A DNA stretch of 45,335 nt from assembly GCF_902706035.1 (NCBI RefSeq), contig NZ_CACSJA010000039.1, positions 1-45,335 of the forward strand, written 5' to 3'. Below are positions 7,358 to 15,666 of this stretch, piece by piece; positions within the stretch are counted from its first letter, which is position 1; every line of letters starts with the position of its first letter. This DNA comes from Pantoea sp. 18069 (lineage in GTDB: Bacteria > Pseudomonadota > Gammaproteobacteria > Burkholderiales > Burkholderiaceae_C). A program made the position numbers and the translations under genes. Below the pieces are notes generated by a model that saw nothing but the letters and a program-made list of their open reading frames with translations, searched no databases and was not told where the DNA came from.

Positions 7358-9115
7358 ATGAACATGCCCCGAGAACTGCCCAGCGAAATCGCTGCGCAGC
7401 CCACTGCAGGCGCTTGCCCCCCGTCGGTGGCCCAAGCCTATCTGTCCCTGCTCAAGACGCGCGGCATCGACTACTTCTACATTGGCGCGGGCACTGACAC
7501 CGCGCCCATCGTCGAGGCCTATGCCAAAGGCGCGCAGACCGGGCAGGACTTTCCCACGCCCGTGGTCGCCGTGCATGAAAACCTGGCCGTCGGCATGGCC
7601 CATGGCTACTACATGGTCACCGGCAAGCCCCAGGCGGTGATGCTGCACGTGACCGTGGGCGCAGCCAATGCAGTCTGCGGTCTGATGAATGCCGCGCGCA
7701 GCCAGGTGCCAATGTTCTTCACGGCGGGGCGCACACCGCTGTATGAAAAAGGCGTGCTCGGCGCGCGCAACAGCCCTATCCACTGGGCGCAGGAGATGTT
7801 TGACCAAGCCGGCATGGCGCGCGAGCTGGTCAAGTGGGACTACGAGCTGCGTGACGGCCGCAATGTCGACGAAGTCGTCGACCGCGGCCTGTCGATCGCC
7901 ATGGCCGAGCCACGCGGCCCGATCTACCTGACGCTGCCGCGCGAGGTGCTGGCCCAGCCCATGCCAGCCGACTACCAGCGCCGCCCGGCCCAGCCCATGG
8001 TCAGCGCCGCCTATCCCGATCCGCACGGAGTGGCACGCATCGCGCAGGCCATCAAGGCGGCCAGGTACCCCCTGTTTGTCGTCAGCTCCAGCGGTGCCGA
8101 TACCCAGACCGTGCCGGTGCTCGACGCGCTGCTGCGCACCTACGGCATCGCCGTGGCCGAAAGCATGGGCCACTATGTGAACGTGCCGTACGGCCACCCC
8201 CACCACCTCGGGCATGACGCCACCGCGGTAGTCAGCCGCGCCGACGTGGTAATTGCTCTGGAAAGCGATGTGCCTTGGGTGCCCGGCCGGGCCGAGCCCG
8301 CCGAGGAGGCCTTCATTGCGCAGGTCGGCGTGGACCCACTGTTCCAGGACCTGCCACTGCGCAGTTTCCAGTCCACGGTGACGCTGGTGTCGCGCGCGCT
8401 GCCGTTCCTGCAGGCGCTGGCCGCCGAGTTGGCGCGCATTGGCGCTGCGGACACCGCCGCCGCGCGCCTCACCAAGATCAGCGCCGACAGCCAGGCATGG
8501 CGCGACGGTCTGGCGCGGCAAGTCGCGCAGGACGAGGTTCAGGGCGGCCTGATCACCAAGCAATACCTGTCGCGGGCCGTCGACCAGGTGCGTGGCGAGG
8601 ATTCCATCGTGGTCAGCGAATACACCATCCGGGCCGAGAACATGTCGTTCTCCGCCCCCGGCTCCTACTTCCTGAACTCGACCGCCGGCGGTCTGGGCTG
8701 GGGCTTTCCTGCAGCGTTGGGTGCTCAGCAGGCCGCACCTGACAAGCTGGTGATCTGCGTGCAAGGCGACGGCGCCTACATGTTCACCAACCCGGCGTCG
8801 TGCCACCAGGCGGCGGAAATGCACGGTCTGCCGGTGCTGATGATCGTCTTCAACAACCACCACTGGCAGGCCGTGGAGCAGACCACGCTCGCCGTCTACC
8901 CCGATGGCGCCACCCGCGCCTACGTCAAGGAACACGGCCATGCCCCGTTGTCGGGTCTGGGCCATATGCCGGACTTCGAGCTGTATGCCCAGGCCTCGGG
9001 CGGCTACGGCGAAAAGGTCTCGACCCGCGAGCAATTGCTGCCGGCACTGCAGCGCGCCATCCACGCGGTCACGGTGGAAAAGCGCCACGCCTTGCTCAAC
9101 GTCATGGGCGCCTGA
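7358..9115 (+). CDS. Thiamine-diphosphate-dependent enzyme (acetolactate-synthase-like superfamily)
   Basis: This is a 585-residue enzyme with the three-domain layout of the pyruvate oxidase/acetolactate synthase superfamily. Near the N-terminus VHENLAVGMAHGYYMVTGKP carries the conserved Glu (E74) that activates the cofactor. The ThDP/Mg motif starts at VQGDGAYMF (GDG at ~470-472) and ends at VFNN about 25 residues later. It differs from the window's acetolactate synthase (35916-37676), which has the canonical branched-chain form. Superfamily members decarboxylate 2-oxo acids, cleave diketones or carry out carboligations; the substrate here is unknown. It is the second gene of the operon, preceded by AGGA ~9 bases before the ATG. 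Confidence 0.85.
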   Translation: MNMPRELPSEIAAQPTAGACPPSVAQAYLSLLKTRGIDYFYIGAGTDTAPIVEAYAKGAQTGQDFPTPVVAVHENLAVGMAHGYYMVTGKPQAVMLHVTVGAANAVCGLMNAARSQVPMFFTAGRTPLYEKGVLGARNSPIHWAQEMFDQAGMARELVKWDYELRDGRNVDEVVDRGLSIAMAEPRGPIYLTLPREVLAQPMPADYQRRPAQPMVSAAYPDPHGVARIAQAIKAARYPLFVVSSSGADTQTVPVLDALLRTYGIAVAESMGHYVNVPYGHPHHLGHDATAVVSRADVVIALESDVPWVPGRAEPAEEAFIAQVGVDPLFQDLPLRSFQSTVTLVSRALPFLQALAAELARIGAADTAAARLTKISADSQAWRDGLARQVAQDEVQGGLITKQYLSRAVDQVRGEDSIVVSEYTIRAENMSFSAPGSYFLNSTAGGLGWGFPAALGAQQAAPDKLVICVQGDGAYMFTNPASCHQAAEMHGLPVLMIVFNNHHWQAVEQTTLAVYPDGATRAYVKEHGHAPLSGLGHMPDFELYAQASGGYGEKVSTREQLLPALQRAIHAVTVEKRHALLNVMGA

Positions 9116-9176
9116 GGCTGCGGCGCGCAGCCCGGCCTCCTCCACGATTTTTACTCCATTCAGACAAGGATTTGCC

Positions 9177-10154
9177 ATGAACGACTTCCCCAAAGCGGTT
9201 GCCATCAAAGAAGAAGGTCCGCGCGAAGGTTTCCAGATCGAAAAAGCACAGATCAGCACGCACGACAAGGTGCGCCTGATCGACGCCCTGTCGCAGACCG
9301 GCTTGCAGCAAATCGTGGTGTGCTCGTTTGTCAATCCCAAGGTGGTGCCGCAGATGGCCGATGCCGACGAGATCTGCCAGCGCATCACGCGCCAGCCGGG
9401 TGTCAAGTACACCGGCGTGTGGCTCAATGAAAAAGGCCTGGACCGCGCCAAGGGCACGGGCGTGCTGGACATCACCGGCTCGATCACCCTCACGGCTTCG
9501 GCCACTTTCTTGCAAAAGAACCAGAACTCCAGCTTCGAGCACAACCAGGCTGAAGCCAGCCGGATTGCCGCCAATTTCGCTGCCAGCCAGATTCCGGTGC
9601 GCAATGTGAATGTAGCGTCGGCATTCGGCTGCAACTTCGATGGCGACATTCCGCTCGAGCGCGTGCTGTCGCTGATTGACGCCGGCCTGCGCATCGCCCG
9701 GGAAAACGACCTGCATCCCGAACGCATCAGCCTGCTCGACACCATGGGCTGGGCCACGCCGGTGGCGATCCGCAAGACCGTGGGCGCCATCCGCGAGCGC
9801 TTTCCGGACAAGCAGATCGGCCTGCACCTGCACGACACCCGCGGCATGGGCATCGCCAATGCCTACGCCGGCCTGGAGATGGGTGTGACCTCATTTGATG
9901 CCTGCGTGGGCGGCCTGGGCGGCTGCCCGTTTGCCGGCAACCCGGGCGCTGCCGGCAACGTCTGCACCGAGGATCTGGTGTTCATGCTCAACGAGATGGG
10001 CATAGAGACCGGCATTGACCTGGACAAGCTGATCGAGTGCGCGCAGCTGGCCGAAGAGATCGTCGGCCATCCGCTGCCCGGACGCGTGAAGCTGGGCCGC
10101 AACCTCGACCGCATCCGCGACCGCGTGCGCCAGGCCCAGGCCGTCGCTGCCTGA
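9177..10154 (+). CDS. HMG-CoA lyase-like carbon-carbon lyase (DRE-TIM)
   Basis: This is a 325-residue pyruvate-carboxyltransferase-type TIM barrel resembling hydroxymethylglutaryl-CoA lyase. It has KEEGPREGFQIEK at the start, where true HMG-CoA lyases have PRDG (the metal-binding Asp is Glu here), plus LHLHDTRGMGIANA and the lyase signature VGGLGGCPFA followed by GNVCTEDLVFML. The signature Cys is kept. The Glu variant suggests a related but different 3-hydroxyacyl-CoA substrate. AAGGA lies 6 bases before the ATG at 9177; a longer reading from 8904 overlaps the ThDP gene and is not credible. A second, more canonical lyase is at 31614-32540. Confidence 0.85.
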   Translation: MNDFPKAVAIKEEGPREGFQIEKAQISTHDKVRLIDALSQTGLQQIVVCSFVNPKVVPQMADADEICQRITRQPGVKYTGVWLNEKGLDRAKGTGVLDITGSITLTASATFLQKNQNSSFEHNQAEASRIAANFAASQIPVRNVNVASAFGCNFDGDIPLERVLSLIDAGLRIARENDLHPERISLLDTMGWATPVAIRKTVGAIRERFPDKQIGLHLHDTRGMGIANAYAGLEMGVTSFDACVGGLGGCPFAGNPGAAGNVCTEDLVFMLNEMGIETGIDLDKLIECAQLAEEIVGHPLPGRVKLGRNLDRIRDRVRQAQAVAA

Positions 10155-10260
10155 GTCCCCCGGCGCCCGCCTTCCACCGTTGCATTTCCCCGCACCCACA
10201 GCGCCCCTGGGGCGCGCTGCGGGAAGTGGCACGCCCAAAAAACCGCTACCGAGAACGAAC

Positions 10261-11475
10261 ATGAACGCAGTTGCCGAATTTGATACGGACGCCCCAAGCT
10301 TCCAGCTCCCTCCCATGGTCCAGGAGATCCGCGACATGACCCGCCGCATCGTGCGCGACGAACTGATGCCGCTGGAGCAGCAGTACCTGGCCAGCGACTG
10401 GGCCACCTATGGCGCGGCGATGGAAAACCTCAAGGGCGTTTTCGACAAGAAGATCGTCGACCGCCTGGTGTCGATCTCCAAGGACACCGGGCTATGGAAC
10501 ATGACCGTGCCCGAGGAGCACGGCGGCACCGGCATGGGCCTGCTGGCCCAGATCGTCGTCAGCGAGGAACTGCACTACTGCGCCGTGCCGTTTCCCATGG
10601 CTTCCGTGCCCAACATCCTGTACGAGTCCACAGGCGACCAGATCGAGCGTTTTCTCAGGCCGGTGATTGCCGGCGACAAGACCGCCTGCTTCGCGCAAAC
10701 CGAGGCCAATGCAGGCTCCGACCCCGGCGGCATGATGCAGACCCGCGCCACCAGGACCGAAGGCGGCTGGCTGATCAATGGCACCAAGATGTGGATCTCC
10801 AACGCCATGAGTTCGGACATCATCCAGGTGCAGGCGGTAACGGATGCCGAAAAACGCCAGCGCGGCGGCATCACGATGTTCATCGTGGAAAAGGGCGCGC
10901 AAGGCCTGCACATCGAGGAAAGCGGCATCCGCACCTGGCTGGGTTCGCGCTCGGCCCAGTACGTCGTGCATTTCGACAATGTGTTCGTTCCGGACGGCAA
11001 CGTGCTGGGGGCCGTTGGCAATGGCTTTCGCCTGGGCCAGCGCTGGCTGACGATCCATGACCGCCTGCTGCGCGCGCCCCAGGCCCTGGGTCGCATGCAG
11101 CGTTCGCTGGACATGTCGGTGGAGTGGTCCAAGCAGCGCGTGACCTTCGGCAAGCCGCTGTCCGAGCGCCAGGCCATCCAGTGGCGCCTGGTCGACATGC
11201 ATGTGGATATCGAAGCGCTGCGGGCGCTGACCTACGCTGCAGCGGCGCGCGGCGACCGCGGCGAAGACGTGCGCAACGAAGCCTCGTTGGTCAAGTTCAC
11301 GGCCGGCGAATGGGGTGCACGCACGCTGGATCACGCGATCCAGATCCATGGCGCCATGGGCGAAGCCCTGGAACTGCCCCTGACGGTGTTCTACCGCCTG
11401 CTGCGCCACATGCAGATCGGCGGCGGCACGACCGAGATGCAAAAGATGCTGATCGCGCGTCAGCTGCTCAAGTAA
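10261..11475 (+). CDS. Acyl-CoA dehydrogenase
   Basis: This is a 404-residue flavoprotein of the acyl-CoA dehydrogenase family, which inserts an alpha-beta double bond in an acyl-CoA and passes electrons to ETF. Family blocks are CFAQTEANAGSDPGGMMQTRA (the FAD-contact 'TEPxAGSD' region), GGWLINGTKMWISNA, and the final QIHGAMGEALELPLTVFYRLLRHMQIGGGTTEMQKMLIARQLL. The residue matching the medium-chain enzyme's catalytic Glu (I-Y-E-G-T) is Gly here (IGGGT), so the base must be elsewhere, as in several subfamilies. The start is the ATG at 10261; an in-frame extension from 10180 is possible but lacks support. It sits in the operon between the lyase and the hydratase subunits. Confidence 0.87.
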   Translation: MNAVAEFDTDAPSFQLPPMVQEIRDMTRRIVRDELMPLEQQYLASDWATYGAAMENLKGVFDKKIVDRLVSISKDTGLWNMTVPEEHGGTGMGLLAQIVVSEELHYCAVPFPMASVPNILYESTGDQIERFLRPVIAGDKTACFAQTEANAGSDPGGMMQTRATRTEGGWLINGTKMWISNAMSSDIIQVQAVTDAEKRQRGGITMFIVEKGAQGLHIEESGIRTWLGSRSAQYVVHFDNVFVPDGNVLGAVGNGFRLGQRWLTIHDRLLRAPQALGRMQRSLDMSVEWSKQRVTFGKPLSERQAIQWRLVDMHVDIEALRALTYAAAARGDRGEDVRNEASLVKFTAGEWGARTLDHAIQIHGAMGEALELPLTVFYRLLRHMQIGGGTTEMQKMLIARQLLK

Positions 11476-11496
11476 ACCCGCGCAAAGGAAGACGAC

Positions 11497-12021
11497 ATGT
11501 CCCATATCACTCCCGCAATGCAGGCCCTGATCGGCGTGCCCGGCGAAGTGCAGACCGCGCCCACGCCGCTGGGCCCCGACACGCTGCGCCGCTTTACCCA
11601 GGCCGTGATGGAAAGCGATCCCGTGCACTGGGATCCGATAGAGGCCGAGCGCCGCGGCTTTGGCGTGCTTGTCGCCACGCCGCTGCAGCCCATGCACCTG
11701 TTCGCGCGCCCGGCTGGCACGCCCGATACCTTTGAGCGCTTCCAGGACAAGCCCGACTGGGACGGCATGGGCGGCACAGTCAGCAAGGGCCTGCCCAGCC
11801 TGAACCTGCCCTTCAAGCGGCTGCTCAACGGCGGTTATGCCTGCGAGTTCTTCCAGCTGGCCAAGCTCGGCGATGTGGTCAGCCGCCAGTCACGCTATGT
11901 CGATCTCAGTGAACGCGAGTCCTCGTCGGGCCCGATGATCGTCTTCAAGACCGAGACGCTCTACACCAACCAGCATGGCGAAAAGCTGCTGCGCATCGTC
12001 CACACCGAACTCGCGCGCTGA
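11497..12021 (+). CDS. MaoC-like dehydratase, N-terminal (FAS1-like) hotdog subunit
   Basis: This is a 174-residue protein resembling the N-terminal half of FAS1-like/MaoC double-hotdog hydratases (MaoC_dehydrat_N). It contains FTQAVMESDPVHWDPIEAERRGFGVLVATPLQPMHLF. The protein made by the next gene has the catalytic half, so the two probably form a heteromeric enoyl-CoA hydratase like mesaconyl-C4-CoA hydratases or ChsH1/ChsH2. The start at 11497 follows AAGGAAG by 5-6 bases. It lies 21 bases after the acyl-CoA dehydrogenase and 16 before the partner. Confidence 0.78.
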   Translation: MSHITPAMQALIGVPGEVQTAPTPLGPDTLRRFTQAVMESDPVHWDPIEAERRGFGVLVATPLQPMHLFARPAGTPDTFERFQDKPDWDGMGGTVSKGLPSLNLPFKRLLNGGYACEFFQLAKLGDVVSRQSRYVDLSERESSSGPMIVFKTETLYTNQHGEKLLRIVHTELAR

Positions 12022-12037
12022 TCCAGGAGATACAGGA

Positions 12038-12526
12038 ATGAGCCAAGCTACTACCAATGCCCCGGTCTTCGAGGACCTGCGCGTGGGCGACGACATCACC
12101 GCGCTGGTGCGCGGCCCCATCACCACCTCGCACCTGATGCGCTGGTCGGCCGCCATCGAGAACTGGCACCGCATCCATTACGACCTGCCGTTCGCCACGG
12201 AACATGACAAGCTGCCCGGCCTGCCGGTCAACGGCACCTGGAAGCAGCACTTCCTGGTGCAGATGATGCGCGAATGGCTCACACCCGCAGGCTGGCTGTG
12301 GAAGATCGACTTCAGCTTCCGCAAGCTGGATGTTGTCGGCAGCACCCTTACCGCCTGGGGCCGCATCACCGCGCTCGAAGTGCGCGACGGCATGGGCTAC
12401 GTGACCTGCGAGATCGGGATTCGCAACCAGGACGGCCAGGAAAGCACACCCGGCACCGCCATCGGCGTGCTGCCGCTCAAGCAGGGCCAGGCCGTGCCCT
12501 ATCCGTTTGCCAGCCATGATGCATAA
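12038..12526 (+). CDS. MaoC-like dehydratase, catalytic hotdog subunit
   Basis: This is a 162-residue MaoC-type protein. The motif NWHRIHYDLPFA near residue 43 matches the HRIHYDxPxA signature of mesaconyl-C4-CoA-hydratase-like dehydratases and supplies the catalytic His and Asp/Glu region; GLPVNGTW follows. It would hydrate the enoyl-CoA made by the upstream acyl-CoA dehydrogenase, together with the subunit at 11497-12021. AGGA lies 4 bases before the ATG at 12038. Its 3' end overlaps the next start codon by 11 bases, indicating translational coupling to the CoA-transferase. Confidence 0.82.
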   Translation: MSQATTNAPVFEDLRVGDDITALVRGPITTSHLMRWSAAIENWHRIHYDLPFATEHDKLPGLPVNGTWKQHFLVQMMREWLTPAGWLWKIDFSFRKLDVVGSTLTAWGRITALEVRDGMGYVTCEIGIRNQDGQESTPGTAIGVLPLKQGQAVPYPFASHDA

Positions 12527-15038
12527 CGCCGCGCCAAGGAGCGCGCTTCAAGGCGTGCGCGTAGTCGAATTGGGCGGTCATCTTGCGGCCCAGTTTGGCG
12601 CGCGACTGCTCGGTGACTTCGGTGCGCAGGTGCTGAAGATCGAAGGTCCGAACGGCGATCCGCTGCGCCACGAGGGCCCGGCGGCGCCCGGCGCCGCGCA
12701 CAGCGCACTGTTCGAGTACCTGAACTGGAACAAGCAAAGCCTGCAGCTCGACCCCACACACGCTGCGGACGCAGACACGCTGGCAGCGCTGCTGCAAGCG
12801 GCCGACGTGCTGATATACGGTTATGGCCCCACCGAGACGGCGCAGGCCTGGGGCTGGACCCCGCAAGCGCTGCACCAGCGCTTGCCGCACCTGGCCATCG
12901 TGGCGGTGAGCGACTTCGGTTGGCACGGCCCCAAGGCCCACTGGCAGGGCGGCGATCTGGTGCTGCAGGCGATGGGCGGCATCATGTCCTTCAGCGGCCT
13001 GCAAAACCGCGAACCGCTCAAGCCCGGCCTGCGCCAGTCGGCCTATTGTGCAGGCCTCAATGGGGCCTACACCGCGATGGCGGCTTACTTTCATGCGCTG
13101 CGCGCCGGCCAGGGCAGCCTGATCGACCTGTCGGCCATGGAAGTCGTGGCCTCGGAACTGGTGTCGGTCTTCCCGGCGTACTCGCTGGCCGGCGTGGTGG
13201 CGGCGCGGCGCTCGGCCGTGCAGGACCCGCTGCTCAGTGGCGAGCCGCTGCCGGTGCGCGATGGCTATGTCACGCTGCAGGTCAATCCCCTGTACGGTCC
13301 GGACCGCTTTGCCCAGTTGCTCGGCGAGCCGCGCCTGTGCGACAAGCGCTTTGCGTCGCAGCAAGGGCGCATCGACCATGCCGAAGAGCTGCGCGCGCTG
13401 CTGCACGCCTGCCTCGCCGAGCGTTCGGGCCGCGAGCTGTTCGAGAAGGCCAATGAAGAAGGGCTTCTCAGCGGCGTGCTGCAATCGGCCGCGCAACTGA
13501 TGGAATGCGAGCACCTGGCGCAACGCGATGTCTGGACCGAGGCGGGCGGCGCACACGGCGCGCCATGGAAGCTGCCGGCGCGCATCGCCCATCTGTCGGC
13601 GACGCCGGTGGCGGTGCACCAGCCAGCGCCGGCGCTGGGCAGCATGGCGCGCGCCGATGCGCTGGCAGAAGCTGCGGCGGCAAGCGCCCGCCGGGCGGCG
13701 GCAGGCGTGCCTGCCCTGGCACCCCAGGCGCCGCTGGCCGGCCTGCGCGTGCTGGATCTGTCCACGGTATTCGCCGCGCCCTATATCGGCGCGCTGCTTG
13801 CGGACCTGGGCGCCGAAGTCATCAAGATTGAAGCCCCGAAACGCCTGGACCAGTTGCGCGCCGGCGGTTTTGGCTACCTGGTCGACAACGATCCCGGCGA
13901 CGCAGGCTGGAACCGCTGCTCGACTTTCCAGATGCTCAACCGTGGCAAGCGTTCGGTGGTGCTGGACCTGCAAACCGTTGCCGGACGCGAAGTGCTGTGC
14001 GAATTGGTCGCGCAAAGCGATGTGCTGATCGACAACTTCACTCCGCGCGTAATGCGTGGCTGGGGTCTGCCGTATGAAAAGCTGGCCGCGCTGAACCCGC
14101 GCCTGGTCATGCTGTCGAACACCGGCTACGGCTCCACCGGCCCCTGGTCCGAATTCAAGGCCCAGGGCACCACCCTCGAAGCCACCATGGGCCTGAGCGC
14201 CTACGCGGGCTACGCGGGCGAGGCCGCCACCAAGGTCGGCCAGTCCTATCCGGACTTCCTGGCGGCCTGGTCGGGCATGACCTGCATCATGGCAGCGCTG
14301 GTGCACCGTGAAAAAACCGGCCAGGGCCAGTGGATAGACCTGGGCATGTACCAGCTGGGCGCCATGGTCATCCCCGAAGCATTGATCGCCGTGCAAAGCG
14401 GGCAGCCCGATGTCGCTTGTCGCGGCAATGCCGAGTGGGGCGCGGCTTTCAGCGGTGTGTTCCCGGCAGCGGGCGACAACCAATGGGTGGCGGTGTCCGC
14501 CTCTTCCGGGGCCACAGCTGAGCAGTTGCGGCGCACCCTGGATCTGCCCGCGAGCGCCAGCGTGCAGCAGCTTCAAAGCGCTTGCCGCGCCTGGTGCCTG
14601 CAGCGCAGCGCCCAGGTGGCGGCCGAACAGCTGCAGTCGGCGGGCATCGCCGCCGGTGCCGTCAACGACGCCAGCGACCTGCTGCGCGATCCGCAGTTGC
14701 TGGCGCGGGGCTTCTTCGAGTGCGTGGATTTCGAGTCGGACATCGGCGTGCGCGCTCTGATCGGCAGACCGTACCAATGGCAGGGCGCACCTGTCGGCAT
14801 CCGCCGACGCGCCCCGCATTTTGGCGAGGACAACGCCGCGGTGCTCGAATCCCTGCACCTGTGCGCCGAGCGCGTGGCGGCGCTGCACGCCAGCCAGGTC
14901 GTCTCCGACACGCCACTGCAGCCGCCCAAGTTGCGTCCCGTCGACATCGCGTCGCTGGTCGCCCGCGGCACGATCAAAGCCTATGACAGCCGCTACCGCG
15001 AACGCTCGTCGTCCCTTCCTTCACCCACTGCTGTTTAA
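12516..15038 (+). CDS. Tandem (double-domain) CaiB/BaiF CoA-transferase
   Basis: This is an 840-residue fusion of two class III CoA-transferase domains. The first (~1-390) begins LQGVRVVELGGHLAAQFGARLLGDFGAQVLKIE. The second (~408-800) begins LAGLRVLDLSTVFAAPYIGALLADLGAEVIKIE. In single-domain relatives the nucleophilic Asp lies in a DVSMLD-type motif. Here the matching residues are Glu209 (IDLSAMEV) and Gln613 (IDLGMYQL), so neither half has the usual Asp. It presumably activates the operon's acid substrate by CoA transfer, perhaps with Glu209 as nucleophile. The ATG at 12516 overlaps the previous gene by 11 bases. An ATG at 12519 and a TTG at 12507 are alternatives. Confidence 0.85.
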   Translation: MMHNAAPRSALQGVRVVELGGHLAAQFGARLLGDFGAQVLKIEGPNGDPLRHEGPAAPGAAHSALFEYLNWNKQSLQLDPTHAADADTLAALLQAADVLIYGYGPTETAQAWGWTPQALHQRLPHLAIVAVSDFGWHGPKAHWQGGDLVLQAMGGIMSFSGLQNREPLKPGLRQSAYCAGLNGAYTAMAAYFHALRAGQGSLIDLSAMEVVASELVSVFPAYSLAGVVAARRSAVQDPLLSGEPLPVRDGYVTLQVNPLYGPDRFAQLLGEPRLCDKRFASQQGRIDHAEELRALLHACLAERSGRELFEKANEEGLLSGVLQSAAQLMECEHLAQRDVWTEAGGAHGAPWKLPARIAHLSATPVAVHQPAPALGSMARADALAEAAAASARRAAAGVPALAPQAPLAGLRVLDLSTVFAAPYIGALLADLGAEVIKIEAPKRLDQLRAGGFGYLVDNDPGDAGWNRCSTFQMLNRGKRSVVLDLQTVAGREVLCELVAQSDVLIDNFTPRVMRGWGLPYEKLAALNPRLVMLSNTGYGSTGPWSEFKAQGTTLEATMGLSAYAGYAGEAATKVGQSYPDFLAAWSGMTCIMAALVHREKTGQGQWIDLGMYQLGAMVIPEALIAVQSGQPDVACRGNAEWGAAFSGVFPAAGDNQWVAVSASSGATAEQLRRTLDLPASASVQQLQSACRAWCLQRSAQVAAEQLQSAGIAAGAVNDASDLLRDPQLLARGFFECVDFESDIGVRALIGRPYQWQGAPVGIRRRAPHFGEDNAAVLESLHLCAERVAALHASQVVSDTPLQPPKLRPVDIASLVARGTIKAYDSRYRERSSSLPSPTAV

Positions 15039-15050
15039 GAAACTTTCACC

Positions 15051-15635
15051 ATGATCCCATCTGTCTACCTCGTGCTTGATATGCAAAACGAACTGGTCCA
15101 TGAAGACGGACCCGCTGCCAAAGGCCCGATGGGCGCCCTGCTCAAGCAACGCAGCACCCTGGAAAACACCCAGCTGGCCATCGAGCGCGCGCGCGCCGCC
15201 GGAGTGAAGATCGGCTTCGTGCGCATCGGCTTCTCGGCGGACTACCACGAGTGCCCGAGCGCCTCGCCGTTGTTTGGCGGCGCCGCCAAGAGCGGCATGT
15301 TCCAGCTCGGCACCTGGGGCACCGAAATCCACCCTGCGCTAGATCAGCGCGCAGGCGACATCCAGGTCACCAAGCACCGTGTCAGTCCGTTCTACTCCAC
15401 CACGTTGATGGCCCAGCTCGGTGCCGCCGGCATTCGCCGCATATACTGTTCGGGTGTCAGCACGCAAGCCGTGGTGCAGGCCTGTGTGCGTGATGCCCAT
15501 GACCGTGACTTTGAAGTCATAGTGATTGAAGATGCTTGCTGCGCACACTCCGAGCAGGAGCACCAGAATTCGATCCAGAGCATTGCGCGCTTCTGCACGG
15601 TGGAAAAAGCCGCTACCGTTAACTTCGCCGCCTGA
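15051..15635 (+). CDS. Isochorismatase-like hydrolase lacking the catalytic Cys
   Basis: This is a 194-residue alpha/beta protein of the isochorismatase-like family. D10 (VLDMQN) and K108 (VTKHRVSPF) of the Asp-Lys-Cys triad are present. At the nucleophile site the usual GVxTxxCV reads GVSTQAVV (135-142), so the Cys is Val141. Cys-dependent amidases of the family should therefore not be expected; isochorismatase proper also lacks the Cys and hydrolyses a vinyl ether. The role may be such a hydrolysis or a binding function. It starts 12 bases after the CoA-transferase stop and is the last enzyme gene of the operon. Confidence 0.85.
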   Translation: MIPSVYLVLDMQNELVHEDGPAAKGPMGALLKQRSTLENTQLAIERARAAGVKIGFVRIGFSADYHECPSASPLFGGAAKSGMFQLGTWGTEIHPALDQRAGDIQVTKHRVSPFYSTTLMAQLGAAGIRRIYCSGVSTQAVVQACVRDAHDRDFEVIVIEDACCAHSEQEHQNSIQSIARFCTVEKAATVNFAA

Positions 15636-15666
15636 GCGCATCCTCCGCCGCGGCATCGCCACCTAC

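Noticed and set aside
6653..9859. 1068-codon open frame on the - strand
   Set aside because: It lies antisense to three well-supported genes (MmgE/PrpD, ThDP enzyme, lyase), has low-complexity His/Gly/Arg/Ala-rich content and no family features. It is a GC-rich antisense artefact.
12477..14888. 803-codon open frame on the - strand
   Set aside because: It is antisense to the double CoA-transferase, with composition typical of GC-rich shadow frames and no recognisable domain.
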